A stretch of 64,000 bases of DNA, taken from positions 4,928,614 to 4,992,613 of the forward strand of contig NC_092249.1 of NCBI RefSeq assembly GCF_036320965.1, written 5' to 3'. The stretch comes from Panulirus ornatus (Eukaryota; Arthropoda; Malacostraca; Decapoda; Palinuridae). Both the position numbers and the translations under genes were made by a program. A model generated the notes under the pieces. It worked only from the letters and a program-made list of their open reading frames with translations, was not told the origin of the DNA and did no database searches. Below are positions 35,660 through 49,100 of the stretch, one piece after another (position 1 is the stretch's first letter; each line of letters begins with the position of its first letter).

Positions 35660-36612
35660 AAGTGACGGTACGACCCAAGAGCACGACGGTACGACCCAGG
35701 AGCACGACGGTACGACCCAGGAGCACGACGGTACGACCCAAGAACACGACGGTACGACCCAAGAGCACGACGGTGCGACCCAAGAGCACGATGGTGCGAC
35801 CCAAGAACACGACGGTACGACCCAAGAGCACGACGGTACGACCTAATAGCACGAGTGCGACCCAGGAACACGACGGTACGACCCAAGAGCACGACGGTAC
35901 GACCCAAGAACACGACGGTACGACTCGAGAACACGACAGTACGACCCAAGAGCACGACAGTACGACCCAAGAACACGACGGTACGACCCAAGAGCACGAC
36001 GGTACGACCCAGGAGCACGACGGTACGACCCAAGAACACGACGGTACGACCCAAGAGCACGAAGGTACGACCTAATAGCACGAGTGCGACCCAGGAACAC
36101 GACGGTACGACCCAAGAGCACGACGGTACTATCCAAGAGCACGACGGTACGACTCGAGAACACGACAGTACGACCCAAGAGCACGACGGTACGACCCAAG
36201 AACACGACGGTACGACCCAAGAGCACGACGGTACGGCCCAAGAACACGACGGTACGACCCAAGAGCACGACGGTACGACCCAGGAGCACGACGGTGCAAC
36301 CCAAGAGCACGACGGTACGACCCAAGAACACGACGGTACGACCCAAGAGCACGAAGGTACGACCTAATAGCACGAGTGCGACCCAGGAACACGACGGTAC
36401 GACCCAAGAGCACGACGGTACTATCCAAGAGCACGACGGTACGACTCGAGAACACGACAGTACGACCCAAGAGCACGACGGTACGACCCAAGAGCACGAC
36501 GGTACGGCCCAAGAACACGACGGTACGACCCAAGAGCACGACGGTACGACCCAGGAGCACGACGGTGCAACCCAAGAGCACGACGGTACGACCCAAGAGC
36601 ACGAACGGTAGG
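35660..36612. repeat. 21-bp minisatellite 'acgacggtacgacccaagagc' with higher-order structure
   Basis: About 45 units of 21 bp alternate gagcacgacg and gaacacgacg variants. A marker block ('cctaatagcacgagtgcgacccaggaacacg') recurs at about 35840, 36070 and 36362. It marks higher-order units of roughly 229 and 292 bp. The unit is the reverse complement of the motif at 36925-37205. Confidence 0.95.
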
Positions 36613-36924
36613 ACGACAGGGGCTCACTGCTTGTGTGCCCCGAGGTTAACACCTTGTGTATTGATCCAGGGAGACGAGGTGTGGCGATCGTCCCACTCTT
36701 TCCAGCAGCCGCGTGCCACACGACCCGACGGGTCACAGGGCGTCGCCAACCCGTGTCCTGGATCCACGGGAGGTCGTGGCACGCCCCCTGAGCACGACGA
36801 CGGTACGACAAGCGCGGTGCCAGCGTATGGGATGCGATGCCCTGGTTTCTGAGTTGGCCGTTTGAGGGGTCAGGTCAGAGTTCAGGCCGTTTCGTATCTA
36901 CAAGATATCGCACTCTCATGTTCA

Positions 36925-37205
36925 AGGGTCGTAACGTACGTCGTGCTCAAGGGTCGTACCGTCGTGCTCAAGGGGTCGTACCGTCGTGCTCAAGGGGTCG
37001 TAACGTCGTGCTCAAGGGGTCGTACCGTCGTGCTCAAGGGGTCGTAACGTCGTGCTCAAGGGTTGTAACATCGTGCTCAAGGGGTCGTAACGTCGTGCTC
37101 AAGGGGTCGTAACGTCGTGCTCAAGGGTCGTACCGTCGTGCTCGATGGGTCGTACCGTCGTGCTCAAGGGGTCGTACCGTCGTGCTCAAGGGTCGTACCG
37201 TCCCT
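36925..37205. repeat. Minisatellite of 21-22 bp 'gtcgtaccgtcgtgctcaagg', inverse orientation
   Basis: About 13 units. The unit equals the reverse complement of the array at 35660-36612 apart from aagggg versus the ttggg core. The two arrays are separated by about 310 bp of unique sequence. Confidence 0.93.
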
Positions 37206-37652
37206 TACTACAGTTACACGCATGTATGCAACACACCCTCCACCCTCCACCCCCTTCACACACACACACACACACACACACACCCCTCCTCACCTCATCA
37301 CACCTCCCCACCCTGGTAGGTGATATGGTTGTTGGTAGACAAAAAGCTGTGAGGCATTAAGGGCAGGTAGTAGCCTCCTCCCCGCGCGCTGTATTGATTA
37401 TGGTTGGTTGACTCTCGTAGTGACCAGCTGAGATTGACAGTAACCTCGAACGGCTTGAGTTGAATGGGGAGGGAGGCTCTTAGTGTGGGGTTGTTGACGA
37501 GCCCCTGGCGTGGGGTTGGGTTTGGGGCTTAGGGCTTTTAGGGGGTTAGGGCCGCAGTTAGCATGTGAGGTTGTGGGAAAGTTCACAAGTTTGAGCTGTG
37601 GTGAAGACTGGCCGTTATTGACACGCTTACTCACGCATGTACACCAGTCTTC

Positions 37653-37700
<48 letters not shown>
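37653..37700. repeat. (CA)n microsatellite
   Basis: A CA run of about 48 bp. Another CA run lies at 38161-38193 and a short one at 37259-37282. Confidence 0.95.
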
Positions 37701-37703
<3 letters not shown>

Positions 37704-38159
37704 TGCGTACTGTGAACGTTCAAATCACGTGAGCAAATGATAAAAACAAACCAGAATGCATTTACACATTGAACCTATTAACAAATACACGAACATATCA
37801 TTCTCCACACTCGCGTGCCCAGGTGTTAGAATATCTTTGGATAAATGTTTATTTGATTCTCTGATTAATCGCACCTGAAACTAACCTCCAGCACTGAACA
37901 AAGTAATTCTTTGTTTTGTATTGAATAAGGACAGACTCCATTGCCCACCGCCACACTGTGTGCTGGAACGTTATCGACAAACCCCAAACACCCTCCCAAC
38001 CTTCACTGGGTAAAAATGAAGAATGAAAGTAATTACTTTGCCTCACAGAAAGCAAGGTTCATTTTTCTTCCTCCTGTGGCAACGGTAATCACCTTTAATG
38101 TCGCGAGACACAAAGTTCGTGGTTGCTTTGGTCCTTTCCCCCCACCCCCCTACCGCCCA

Positions 38160-38193
<34 letters not shown>

Positions 38194-38196
<3 letters not shown>

Positions 38197-39312
38197 CCTG
38201 CTTCGCTCAGTAAAGCCGGTTTGAAGGATGATTAGAATGTGATGGTTATCTAGAAAGGATAAGGGGACTGGAGTGTGGTGAGGAGGGTGCGTGACGAGTG
38301 AGGATAGAGTGCGAGGGGGGAAAATGATAGGACTTGGCGGAAGATTAGATGAAAATCTAAGAATGACGATTAGCAGGGATCTAAGAAGGCAAGAAGAACA
38401 GGGAGAATGAAATTGAGGAATGGGAAGTACATGAGGGAAAGCAAAGAGACCAAAAGTGATGAATGAGAAGAAAAGCGTTATGAATCAGAAATGCAATTTC
38501 TCGGTAATACCTGTGTGTGTGTAACGGAAGGTTTTGTTTGTCGCGAACAAAATTGAATGCGTTGGACCCGGTGTGTGTTCATGCTAATTTTACTGTCCGC
38601 CATGAAATTGTTTAGAAGCCTTTTTACATGGTACTGTCCATATGTAAACTGAATAAGTTTGATGTGCCTTTTATAGACATAAAGAAATAAAAAGTTTTTT
38701 GAAAACCTAGAGTTGATTATGAGAAAAATAACACTTCATGTTTGGTTAATAAAACAATTTAGACATGAAATTATAACTGGTAAAAGAAATTGTTGAATGT
38801 TCATGGTTTCTGTTATAATTCTCTCCTCCGATGTAGTAGCGTGTACTTATATCTTTATTTTCAATCAGCAGTACAGTTAAAAGAAACTATAAATTGGATG
38901 CAAGGATGAAAAAAAATATATAGATTGCCTTCTTGCGTGGATTCCACAAACGTCTTTTTATGAGTTATCGGTTCGATCCCACTTAATTAGTGTCACTGAC
39001 CCCCTCGCCCTTCTTAGTCGAGAGTTCCACGCCATGCTATGGTATCCTCGCCCTTAAGAATTCAGTCCATCCTTGCCATGGCGTTACCATGGACTGTATG
39101 TCACTAGTTAGTTGGTATCGTTTGTTTATATTATTGTCTCGGTCACTTGGATACCTAAGGGGTGGGAGGGGAGGCGTCAGGCATGATATGGGTGGATGGA
39201 GAAGAGGAGAAAGTATGTTACTGTTTTCTTGTCTAAAATACATTTGTGCTGTTTCCTATCCGGCGGGGTGGCGTCGGGAATGGATGACGGCGAGAAAATA
39301 TGGAACGGTAAT

Positions 39313-39316
<4 letters not shown>
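38194..39316. other. Region without recognised gene
   Basis: Purine-rich then AT-rich sequence. No exon, RNA gene or repeat with clear borders was seen. Confidence 0.5.

Positions 39317-39382
<66 letters not shown>
39317..39382. repeat. (AT)n microsatellite
   Basis: An AT run abuts the interspersed repeat that follows. Confidence 0.95.
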
Positions 39383-39398
<16 letters not shown>

Positions 39399-39510
39399 CA
39401 TACTATTCGCTATTTCCCGCGATAGCGAGGTAGCGTTAAGAACAGAGGACTGGGCCTTTGAGGGAATATCCTCACCTGGCCCTCTTCTCTGTTCCTTCTT
39501 TTGGAAACAA
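39383..39510 (-). mobile_element. LINE-derived short interspersed repeat, truncated copy
   Basis: The segment has 'actattcgctatttcccgcgatagcgaggtagcg', 'aagaacagaggactgggcctttgaggg' and 'ctcttctctgttccttcttttggaaa', then leaves the consensus. As in the other copies, (AT)n touches the terminal 'ttcatactattcgc' end. Confidence 0.78.
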
Positions 39511-40114
39511 CCGAATGATGGCCTTATTTTAGCACCTCCGGTTACCTTCGGCCAATGTTAAATGTCCCATAAGCTGTAAGGCAAATAGTGTTCCTCTGTT
39601 GTAAATTCTACCTTCGTTTTGCTGTGCTGTCTTGGAGCTGTGTGTTTGAGTTTTCTGTCGTTCTCCTTAACCTTTTGATTAATAACAAAAATGTTAATGT
39701 GTTTGTTTTGTAGTAAATTACGTTAATGAAGTTGTATACATATTTATTTTTTGTCGTTTATATGTTTATATGCATAGGTCTCTTTATGCGTATGTCTCTT
39801 TTGGTGTCGTTTGCCTGTGTTGCTTTATGTAATTTATCATTGTTTTCATTTACTTTTTGGTGTCGTAGTTTTATGTTTAAATTTTCTTTTGCTGGTCCTG
39901 TCGTGCACCAGGGTTCTGGCTTATATGTTTGTGTTATATATTGCCCTTTTAAGTTGTACAACTTGGTGGCATTATTGAAATTTGCTTAAGTTGTCGTTTA
40001 ATAGAATTATTATTCATTAGTGTAGTGGAGTATTATCTGTGATATCGTTTAGGCGGAATTTTCTGTAGTCTAATGAGGTTTTTCGTTGACCTTATATACT
40101 CCCTCTTTTTGCAG

Positions 40115-40168
40115 GTGTCACAATGAAGGAGCGACAGCTCGTCCTAATGGTCATTTTTGTCGTCGCTA
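40115..40168 (+). CDS. Helical protein exon with start codon and signal peptide
   Basis: The acceptor is ctccctctttttgcag, eight leader bases precede ATG 40123, and the donor is GCTA/gtaagt. It encodes MKERQLVLMVIFVVA, a basic start plus hydrophobic core typical of a secretory signal. The signal continues as IVAPSVEG in the next exon. Confidence 0.7.
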
Positions 40169-43100
40169 GTAAGTATGAGGATGAATTGTTGTTGCTGGGT
40201 AAGTTACATATTTAGTAACCAACTTATGGTCGCACAAACGATCGTGATAACTAAGTCAGGGTCGTATTAGCAGGCGTAGTTAAGATCACACTAACAGCTA
40301 TACCTAAAAGCAGTTAAGATCATACTAACAGCTTTACTTAAAAGAGTAGTTAAGATCAAAGTAACAGCCATAGTCTAGAGCGTTGTTGAGATCGCACTAA
40401 CAGCTATACTTAAAAGCAGTTAAGATCGCACTAACAGCTATACTTAAAAGCAGTTACGATCGCACTAACAGCTATACTTAAAAGCATAGTTAAGATCACA
40501 GTAATAGACGTATATAAGGGCGTAGTTATAATCATACTAATAGCTATACTTACGGGCATAATTAAGATCTCACTAACAGCCATAGTTAAGAGCGTAGTTA
40601 AGATCACACTAACAGCCTTAGTTAAAGGCACAGTTAAGACTACACTAACAACCATAGTTAAGATTATGTAACCAGCCACATTTGAAGTCACAATGAACAG
40701 CTGTATTATCCAACTTGATATCACACTTGACACAAGAAGTTAAGGCCACACTTAACAACCATAGATGCTATCAGTACTCATCACCACCATCAAGCAGTAA
40801 CAACTCACCACCAACAACCAGAAACAACTTACTGCCAGGAACGACAACCAACCCACTCCATTTCTCTCATTCAGTAGTAGCGCCATCAGTGGAGGGCAAC
40901 TTCCTGGCTGATGGGTGGGCGAGCCTCTCCTCCCAGGCAAAAGATGCCTTCCAAAATGTGGGCGAGTCCTTTAAATCCACGCAGCACTACCTGTGAGTAC
41001 CGTAGGCTCCTAGAGCTGGGACCCAGCAAACCTATGTGATCTGTTTTCCCAGAAGTGGTGCAAAGGTACATAGGTGCTTAATCTGACCCCTAGGGATGGA
41101 AATGGGGTTAAAAAAAAAATGGTAGGTAGATAGATAGATAGGGCAATTCATAAAATAATAGATACACGGGCAGGTTGTTCAAATACAGATATGTGCTTAC
41201 AGATTTAGCTGTTAAACCCTTTAGCTCTTCATTTGTAACCGCAAGGCTACTATAACACTATTGCCACTGTAATCAAGTTTAACAGTGTGGCTGCTATAGC
41301 AGAGAAGCTAGTGACAACACTGTCCACTATAAGGTGGCCCTTTGCTAGAATTTTGCCTTCAATTGGTATGGTCCACTGTGGTAGAGTGGGCCACTGTAAA
41401 AGGTTCACCTGTCATAAAATGGGCCAGTTTAAACAGTGATACACCTTAACTGTGACTCATTATACTTTTGTGCCTGATTGTAATGACATGACTCATTATA
41501 ATGGAGGGGCTCTCTATACTCATGTGGTTGATGCTTTCCGTAGCACTATAACCTACTTAGTGAGAGATGCTACAACAGTATGGTGGATCATAGCCTTATA
41601 TGCCATTATAATGGTTGTGAGCTAAGACACTATGATATGTTATAAGAGGGACATCTGCACATGACAGTACAACCCTTGAGCATAACGGGGCGAGTTTAGG
41701 TATGATTTGTTTAACGTAACTCCAACTCATTAGCTTATGCCATTACCCAAAGATCAATTAACCATGCTTAAGGGCCTTTAGATTTGTGTTCAAGGGTTTC
41801 GCCATCTTACTCAAGGATCGTACCATCATGTTCAAGGATCCTACCATAGTACTCAGTCAAGGGTTGTGTTCAGAGATTGTAATGTCGTGTTCAGGGGTGG
41901 AAATAAAGGTAAAACAAGATAGACCATGACTGTTAAGGTGATGAGCAATAATAATGTTAAAAAATCTAAAATATCTTCTACTGTTTGATATAATTGCTGA
42001 AGCCTGATGAAGTGACAAAAATCAGCAGCTTCAGAATCATTGTACTGGAGGCAGATACCCTATGTGACCGAATACTGAACGTATAAACGATAAAAAAACC
42101 TATTGGCAGTATACATTCCACCTGAGATCAACGATATATGCTGGGCTGCTAACTTATTCACCGGTTTAGCACTTACGTATTGATCCTTCCTGAGCTGACC
42201 CACTTATCTCTAAGTGTGCTTTAAGTCTGAGGCATGAGTTTATCCGATAGGTGTTTCATGAATGCTAGAGAGAATAGTGGTTGTGTTTTTTCCAAAAGCT
42301 CACTTACTTGGAATTGGCCAGAAGTGAGACCTTTCTTTACTCAGTAATCTTACAGTGATTTCCTTTTATCATATATATTTTTGTATTCTGTAAAAACTTA
42401 TAAATATCGATAGGATAGCATTTAACACAACATAATAATACTGGACAAGTGTGGTTACAGGAATAATCTTGATAATGTTTTTCTTGGATGTTATAGTAGA
42501 TATTGCTAAGTAAAAGAGTAAAAGAGAGTATTAAAACAAAGAAATAATTAAATGCTTGTTTTATCAGTCTAACTCTCAGTTTATCCCCAAGGGAGAAGAA
42601 GTTCAAGGAGCTGTCAGAGAAGGTGAAGGAGTGGCTGAATCAGAAGAGTTTCAAAACTGCGACTGCTGATGAGTTGCTCAGAGATATACCTGAAGATGGG
42701 TGGAAGGAAATTGAGGTATAAGGCTGTTTTATTGCTACATATATAAACTTTTACCTCCCTTCCAGAGGATCCCTTTCTATGGGGCTCTGCAGTGCTTAGG
42801 AACTTTCCATGTCCTTTGTGTTGGACCATTGGTAAATGTGTGATGATGAGTGTGTGTCTGTGTGGAATGAGCACAGGACAAATAAGGAGTGTGTTTCCAA
42901 TGTCTTCTAAGTGGAAGTTGCATCTTCAGCGTGAGGGGTCATATGATATGTTGAATTAGCGTTTGTAACACTAGAAATGTAACTCGTACATGTCTGGAGA
43001 GTGTAGTTCCAGATGACTGTTTATGTTATGGGTTGATGTTTAAGACTGTTGAAAGACCACTTGTTTATTGCATGTTTGGCCATTTCACTGAGTTTCTCAC

Positions 43101-46100
43101 TGTTATATGTGTTTGGAGAGTGGGGGATCTGTGAGTTTGGGACATCGAAGTGTGAGGCATAGGTAATTTTTTAATATACTTTGTGTTTGGTGGTTGGTTA
43201 TGGAGTGGTTATGGGAAGTGAATACTTAGCATATTGAGGTGAGATTGTATTGGAAGTATTTTCTTTTGGTGCAGTTGTTGAAAGGTTGCTATTGTATAAC
43301 ATCCATTAATTACTTTGAGTGCTCTTCATTATGTTAATGTGGCTTGGAGCTTTGTTATATTTGCTTTTGATGAGGTGGGTAACCAGGCAGGTGAGGCATG
43401 GTTTTGGATGGAGAGGAGGAATTGTTGTAAAAGATACAGAAGCATTCTTTTCTTCACTAAATCTGGTAGTTACTAATAAGTTGTTTGAGGATGTTTATGG
43501 TGTTTTTGTTGATGTTTGTGGTGCAAGGAGTGACTGTCAAGTATGAGTTGTGTGTGAAGCCTTGTATAGTTAGAATTTTGTTAAGTAGAAGTGGTTGACT
43601 ATTCAGAATGGTGGGAGAGTGCTGGTTGAATTCATTCCTGTCGGGTTAAGAGGATGTCAGCAGTTTTCTGTTGGGATGTAGACATTCTGTTTTGAGTGAG
43701 CAAGTGTTCTAATTGTCTGATATATTATATTTTTGTTGCTGCCTTACTAGTGTCATGGTGCTGCGATGCGATTGTCAGGTCGTCTGCATACAAAAGGCCT
43801 TTCAAGTGGTGATGTGAGGTCATGTAGGAAGAGAATGAAAAGGGTTATAGAAAGAACTTCTTGGCAACTCCACTTTAGAGGCTGAGTGTTTTGGAAGTGA
43901 AGCCCTTGAGAATCACTCTGCCTTGGCAACCAGTTATGAACCGACTACTTTTTCAGTTGAGGGTAATGTCTAATTAGATATTGTGTGAGGATGTATTGGG
44001 GATGATGCCATGTGAGCTTTATATATTATTTGCCGCTTATATTGCCACTTATCCCTGGGAATAGGGAAGAAAGAATACTTCCCTTGCATTCCCAGCATGT
44101 CATAGAAGGCAACTAAAGGGGATGGGAGTGGGGGCTAGAAACCCTCCCTTTCTTGTGTTTTTACTCTTTTAAAAGGGGAAACAGGAATCATGTGGGGAGT
44201 GCTCATCCTCCTTGAAGGCTCAGATTGGGGTGTCTAAATGTGTGTGGATGTAACCAAGATGAGAAAAAAGGATAGGTAGTATGTTTGAGGAAAGGAACCT
44301 GGATGTTTTGGCTGTGAGTGAAACGAAGCTCAAGGGTAAAGGGGAAGAGCAAAGGAAGGAGTAGCATTACTCCTGAAGCAGGAGTTGTGGGAGTATGTGT
44401 AAGAAAGTAAACTCTAGATTGATATCGGTAAAATTGAAAGTGGATAGAGAGAGATGGGTGATTATTGGTGCCTATGCACCTGGTCATGAGAAGAAAGATC
44501 ATGAGAGGCAATTGTTTCGGGAGCAGCTGAGTGGGTGTGTTAGCAGCTTTGATGGACGAGACCGGGTTATAGTGATGGGTGACTTGAATGCAAAGGTGAG
44601 TTATGTGGCAGTTTAGGGAGTAATTGGTGCACATGGGGTGTTCAGTGTTGTAAATGGAAATGGTGAAGAGCTTGTAGATTTATGTGCTGAAAAAGGACAG
44701 GTGATTGGGAATACCTGGTTTAAAAAGAGAGATATACATAAGTATATGTATGTAAGTAGGAGAGATGGCCAGAGAGCGTTATTGGATTATGGGTTAATTG
44801 ATAGGCTGTTAATTACATGTTAATTAATGTGCTGAGAGGGGCAACTGGAAGCATATCTGATCATTATCTTATGGAGGTGAAGGTGAAGATATGTAGAGGT
44901 TTTTAGAAAGAAGAGAGAATTTTGGGGTGAAGAGAGTGGTGAGAGTAAGCGAGCTTGGAAAAGAGATTTGTGTGAGGAAGTACCAGGAGAGATTGTGTGC
45001 AGAATGGAAAAAGGTGAGAGCAAATGACATAAGGGGAGTAGGGGAGGAATGGGATGTATTTAGGGAAGCAGTGATGGCTTGTGCAAAAGATGCCTATGGC
45101 ATGAGAAAGGTGGGAGGTGGGCAGATTAGAAAGGGTAGTGAGTGGTGGGATGAAAAAGTAAGATTGTTAGTGAAAGAGAAGACAGAGGCATTTGGATGAT
45201 TTTTGCAGGGAAATAGTGCAAATGACTGGGAGATGTATAAAAGAAAAAGGCAAGAGGTCAAGAGAAAGGTGCAAGAGGTGAAAAAGAGGGCAAATGAGAG
45301 TTGGGGTGAAAGAGTATCATTATATTTTAGGGAAATAAAAGGATGTTTTGGAAGGAGGTAAATAAAGTGCGTAAGACAAAACAGTAAATGGAAACATCAG
45401 TGAAGGGGGCAAATGGGGAGGTAATAACAAGTAGTAGTGAAGTGAGAGGGAGATGGAGTGAGTATTTTGAAGGTTTGTTGAATGTGTTTGATGATAGAGT
45501 AGCAGATGTAGGGTGTTTTGGTCGAGATGGTGTGCGAAGTGAGAGGGTCAAGGAGAATGATTTGGTAAACAGAGAAGAGGTATTGAAAGCTTTGCAGAAG
45601 ATGAAAACTGACAAGGTGATGGGTTTGAATGGTATTGCAGTGGAATTTATTAAAAAATGGGGTGACTGTTGTTGTTTACTGGTTGGTGAGGATATTCAGT
45701 GTATGTATGGTTCATGGTGAAGTGCCTGAGGATTGGCAGAATGCATGTATAGTGCCATTGTACAAAGGCAAAGGGGATAAAGGTGAGTGTTCAAATTACA
45801 GAGGTATAAGTTTGTTGAGTATTCCTGGGAAACTATATGTAAGGCTATTGATCGAGAGGGTCAAGGCATGTACAGAGCATCAGATTGGGGAGGTGCAGTG
45901 TAGTTTCAGAAGTGGGAGATGAAGGGTGGATCAGGTGTTTGCTTCGAAGAATGTATGTGAGAAATACTTAGAAAAGCAGATGGGATTGTATGTAGCATTT
46001 ATCCAGTTGGATAGAGGGAAGTGGGCTGAAGGGTCTCCCATTTTCCCTCTGTTTCTTGGGCAATCAGAGGCTGATTTTTGTGGAACTGCCTCAAGGCATT

Positions 46101-49100
46101 TGTTCAGGATTGTGCTCTGTCATTGGAAAGGGGAATTAAAAAAGGAAGTTCTGCAGCTTGGAATCCAAAATAAGTGGGAACAGTAGCAGTTTCTCAAAGG
46201 GAGGAGCAGTGGTTTTGAGAAATTCCTTCTTCATGAAATCTAGGTCAAGCAGGAATGGGAACTGTTACGCAATGAGGAGAGGTGTTACAGATAAAAGTTA
46301 AGCTAAAATATACTTACAAACATTTTATGTAAATGTAAAATGAAAAACAAAGAAAATAACTGGTTGTGCCTTCCATTACTTTCCCTTCTCAAATCCTCAT
46401 TCATTATATGTTATAGACTCAAATAATTTGTGTCCTTTACAGCCAGCTTTACTGATGACAGCTAACAAATCAGAGATTGCGAAACTCATTGAAATTGGTG
46501 AGGGGAAAATTCCTGAGAGGTTTCTGGATGAACTGGAACGTCTGTTGATTATGAGGTTATCGGATGAAGAAGCCATTAACATTGCCCAAGCTGCTGAGAA
46601 GGTGAGTTTTGCGATGAATGGTACTGATCATCTTTTTCAGGCTTAGAACTTTAAAGGCAATATGGATTTTTTTCAGAAATTTCTTATGTATTTTGATTTC
46701 ATTTGTGGATATAGCATATTATTTCAGGTAATATCCTCTCCATCAGTCATTCTAAGTGTTATTTGTCAAGTTTGTTGTGATTAAAATGTTTACATGCTTC
46801 TGATTGATTGCTTCAGTTAGCACCAAGGACATACAAAATATTCTGGTTATTTTTCATAAAGTATTTCAATTATATCCTGGAGTTCCAAGTACACTTCAAC
46901 ACTTATAGTTACTTCTTGTAGCACCTTGAAACAAGCAGTTACAGTTCATTCTGAAGATCTTGTTTCATTAGGTATTAAGTACCCACCACTGTGATCAACC
47001 ACTTATAGATATTTTTTGTCTTGTCACACAGACTAACATAATTCAAAGAATTCATTGCAATTAGCATTGCATGCAAGTATTTCCAGTTAGTTTGCAGTCA
47101 CTCGTGCATCTGTGTGGCTTAAAGATATTTTACTTTTACAGTTTGCTGTAAGTTTGTTACTTCTTGTACATCTTACCTCTGAGGAATGAATTAATCTTTA
47201 TTTACCATTCCCAAGAAGCAGGATATTAACATAGTGTTTCATTCCGATGAAATTTATTGTTGGTAGATTAACAACATTCCTTAATAGTAACTAAAGATTA
47301 TCAATATTATTGTAATAGTCAACTGGTGTATGTGTAGCTTACAAATATACTTTGATGTTTTGCAAACTCATACCCTTTAAAATATATCATAAATGTTCCT
47401 CATTAGTGGTACTTTTTGGCAGTGCGGTAAGCCGTTTAAAAGAGAAAGGGCTACATCGACAAACGGGTGTAAGGTAGTGCAGTCTTTATTATCTGCATGG
47501 ATCATGCCACTGTATTCTGGGGAATCATAGTGCTAGGTTTATACTGTAGATAGCTTGCATTAGCATGATTTAAAGATACTTTTTGCTGATATCTGTACTT
47601 AACGCATGATGTTACAGTAAGTTTATTGCATGTGCATGGGACAAGGTAGTTGTAAGTATGGAATATGGACGTAACAGTATGGGTGTGAGATAAGATTTTG
47701 TGCATGTAGGTCACTTTAATGGTGTGTGTCAGACTGGGATGTTAAAAGTGAATGCAAGTAAGAGCAAGTTTCTTGTCGACAGAGATGCAAATTTTTAGTA
47801 TAACATTAGCTTAAGAAGAGAAGACTTAGTTTTAATGAATTTAAATCACTGGGAGTTATGATCAACAGGGATGTTAACGAGAAGCCGTAAGGTAAGAATT
47901 GATTCATGTAAGGAAGAAAACTTAAAGTAGTACCGAGACTTTTGGTGTACGGGAAGAAGTTAACTGTGGGGTGTGCAATAAACTTGTGTGATGGAATGCT
48001 TCTTCCATTTCTTGTGCATGATGTGAAGCTTTAGTTTTCCTAGGTTTGTATTGGTAATAGATAAGAGCATCAGAATTGTATAAGTTTCATGTTACAATTG
48101 GGATAAAAGAATAACTGGACAAAAGATTAAAGTTGTGAGAAAATTATGGTATATTATGGGGATGGGGAGAAAAATACTTCCCACATAATCCCTGCATGTC
48201 GTAAAAGGTGACTAAAATGAGAGGGGTACTGGAAATCCTCCTCTCCAGATTTTACTTTTCCAAGAGAAGGAACAGAGAAGGGGGCCAAAAGAGGATTTTC
48301 CTTTTAGGCTCAGTCCTCTGTTCTTAATGCTACTTCGCTAATGTGGGAAATGGCAAATATGTATGAAAAAATTAGTCCTCTCCTTTCAGGCCTAGAAAGT
48401 CCATAAGAGATAGTGTGGTGTTAACACACAAAATTCTTTACCTTAGAAACATGGGAGTAACGTGGTCAGTAATGTGTCTGGTTACTATTAGCTTAGCCAG
48501 CTTATGATGAGATGGTGTCCATTTGAAGCTAGGTTGACTCAGTACATCCCACATAAACTAGTTTGAAGCTGGGCTTTCATCAGGTGACCATAGGGTTTAG
48601 AGAAGAATGTTATAGTTACTTGGCCATAAGTACTTCATGAGTATGATGCACATTATGGCCATGTAGGATGAACGGTAGGCCTTAGATAGATGAGAAAAAT
48701 CTGTGGTAGTATTTAAGAAAGAACAGTACAAGAAGATGATGTAGACTGGAAAACAGAAGGACATACTTAGTGAATGAACTTGTTATTGGTGAGGATGCCA
48801 GGGAAATTAATTTCTATTATTTGTATTACATATAAGCTATATATGAGCTGAGAGATGTGAATGATTTTAGTTTCATTATATAAACTTAGCATGCAGTGTG
48901 AATATGGAGAAGTGCTTCAATTTGTGTAGAAGGCTTTGTTTAGTAATTTGTTAAGATTTTTATATCTACTTAACTGCTTATGTTATACACTTAATGTCAT
49001 TAAAACTCATATCTTATGAATGATATTACATATCAAATGACTATATCCCTTGCTTCCTTATACATGTAACCTCTTAGGTAGATGTAGTTACTGAAACCAC

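Noticed and set aside
35311..36852. Several long frames on both strands (TTQEHDG and LLGRTVV type repeats)
   Set aside because: They are produced by the 21-bp minisatellite. All six frames are open at places, and no start, splice or flanking coding context exists.
34140..37205. CRISPR-like array of short repeats
   Set aside because: Units are contiguous and carry no unique spacers of constant length. The genome is animal nuclear DNA, so this is a minisatellite.
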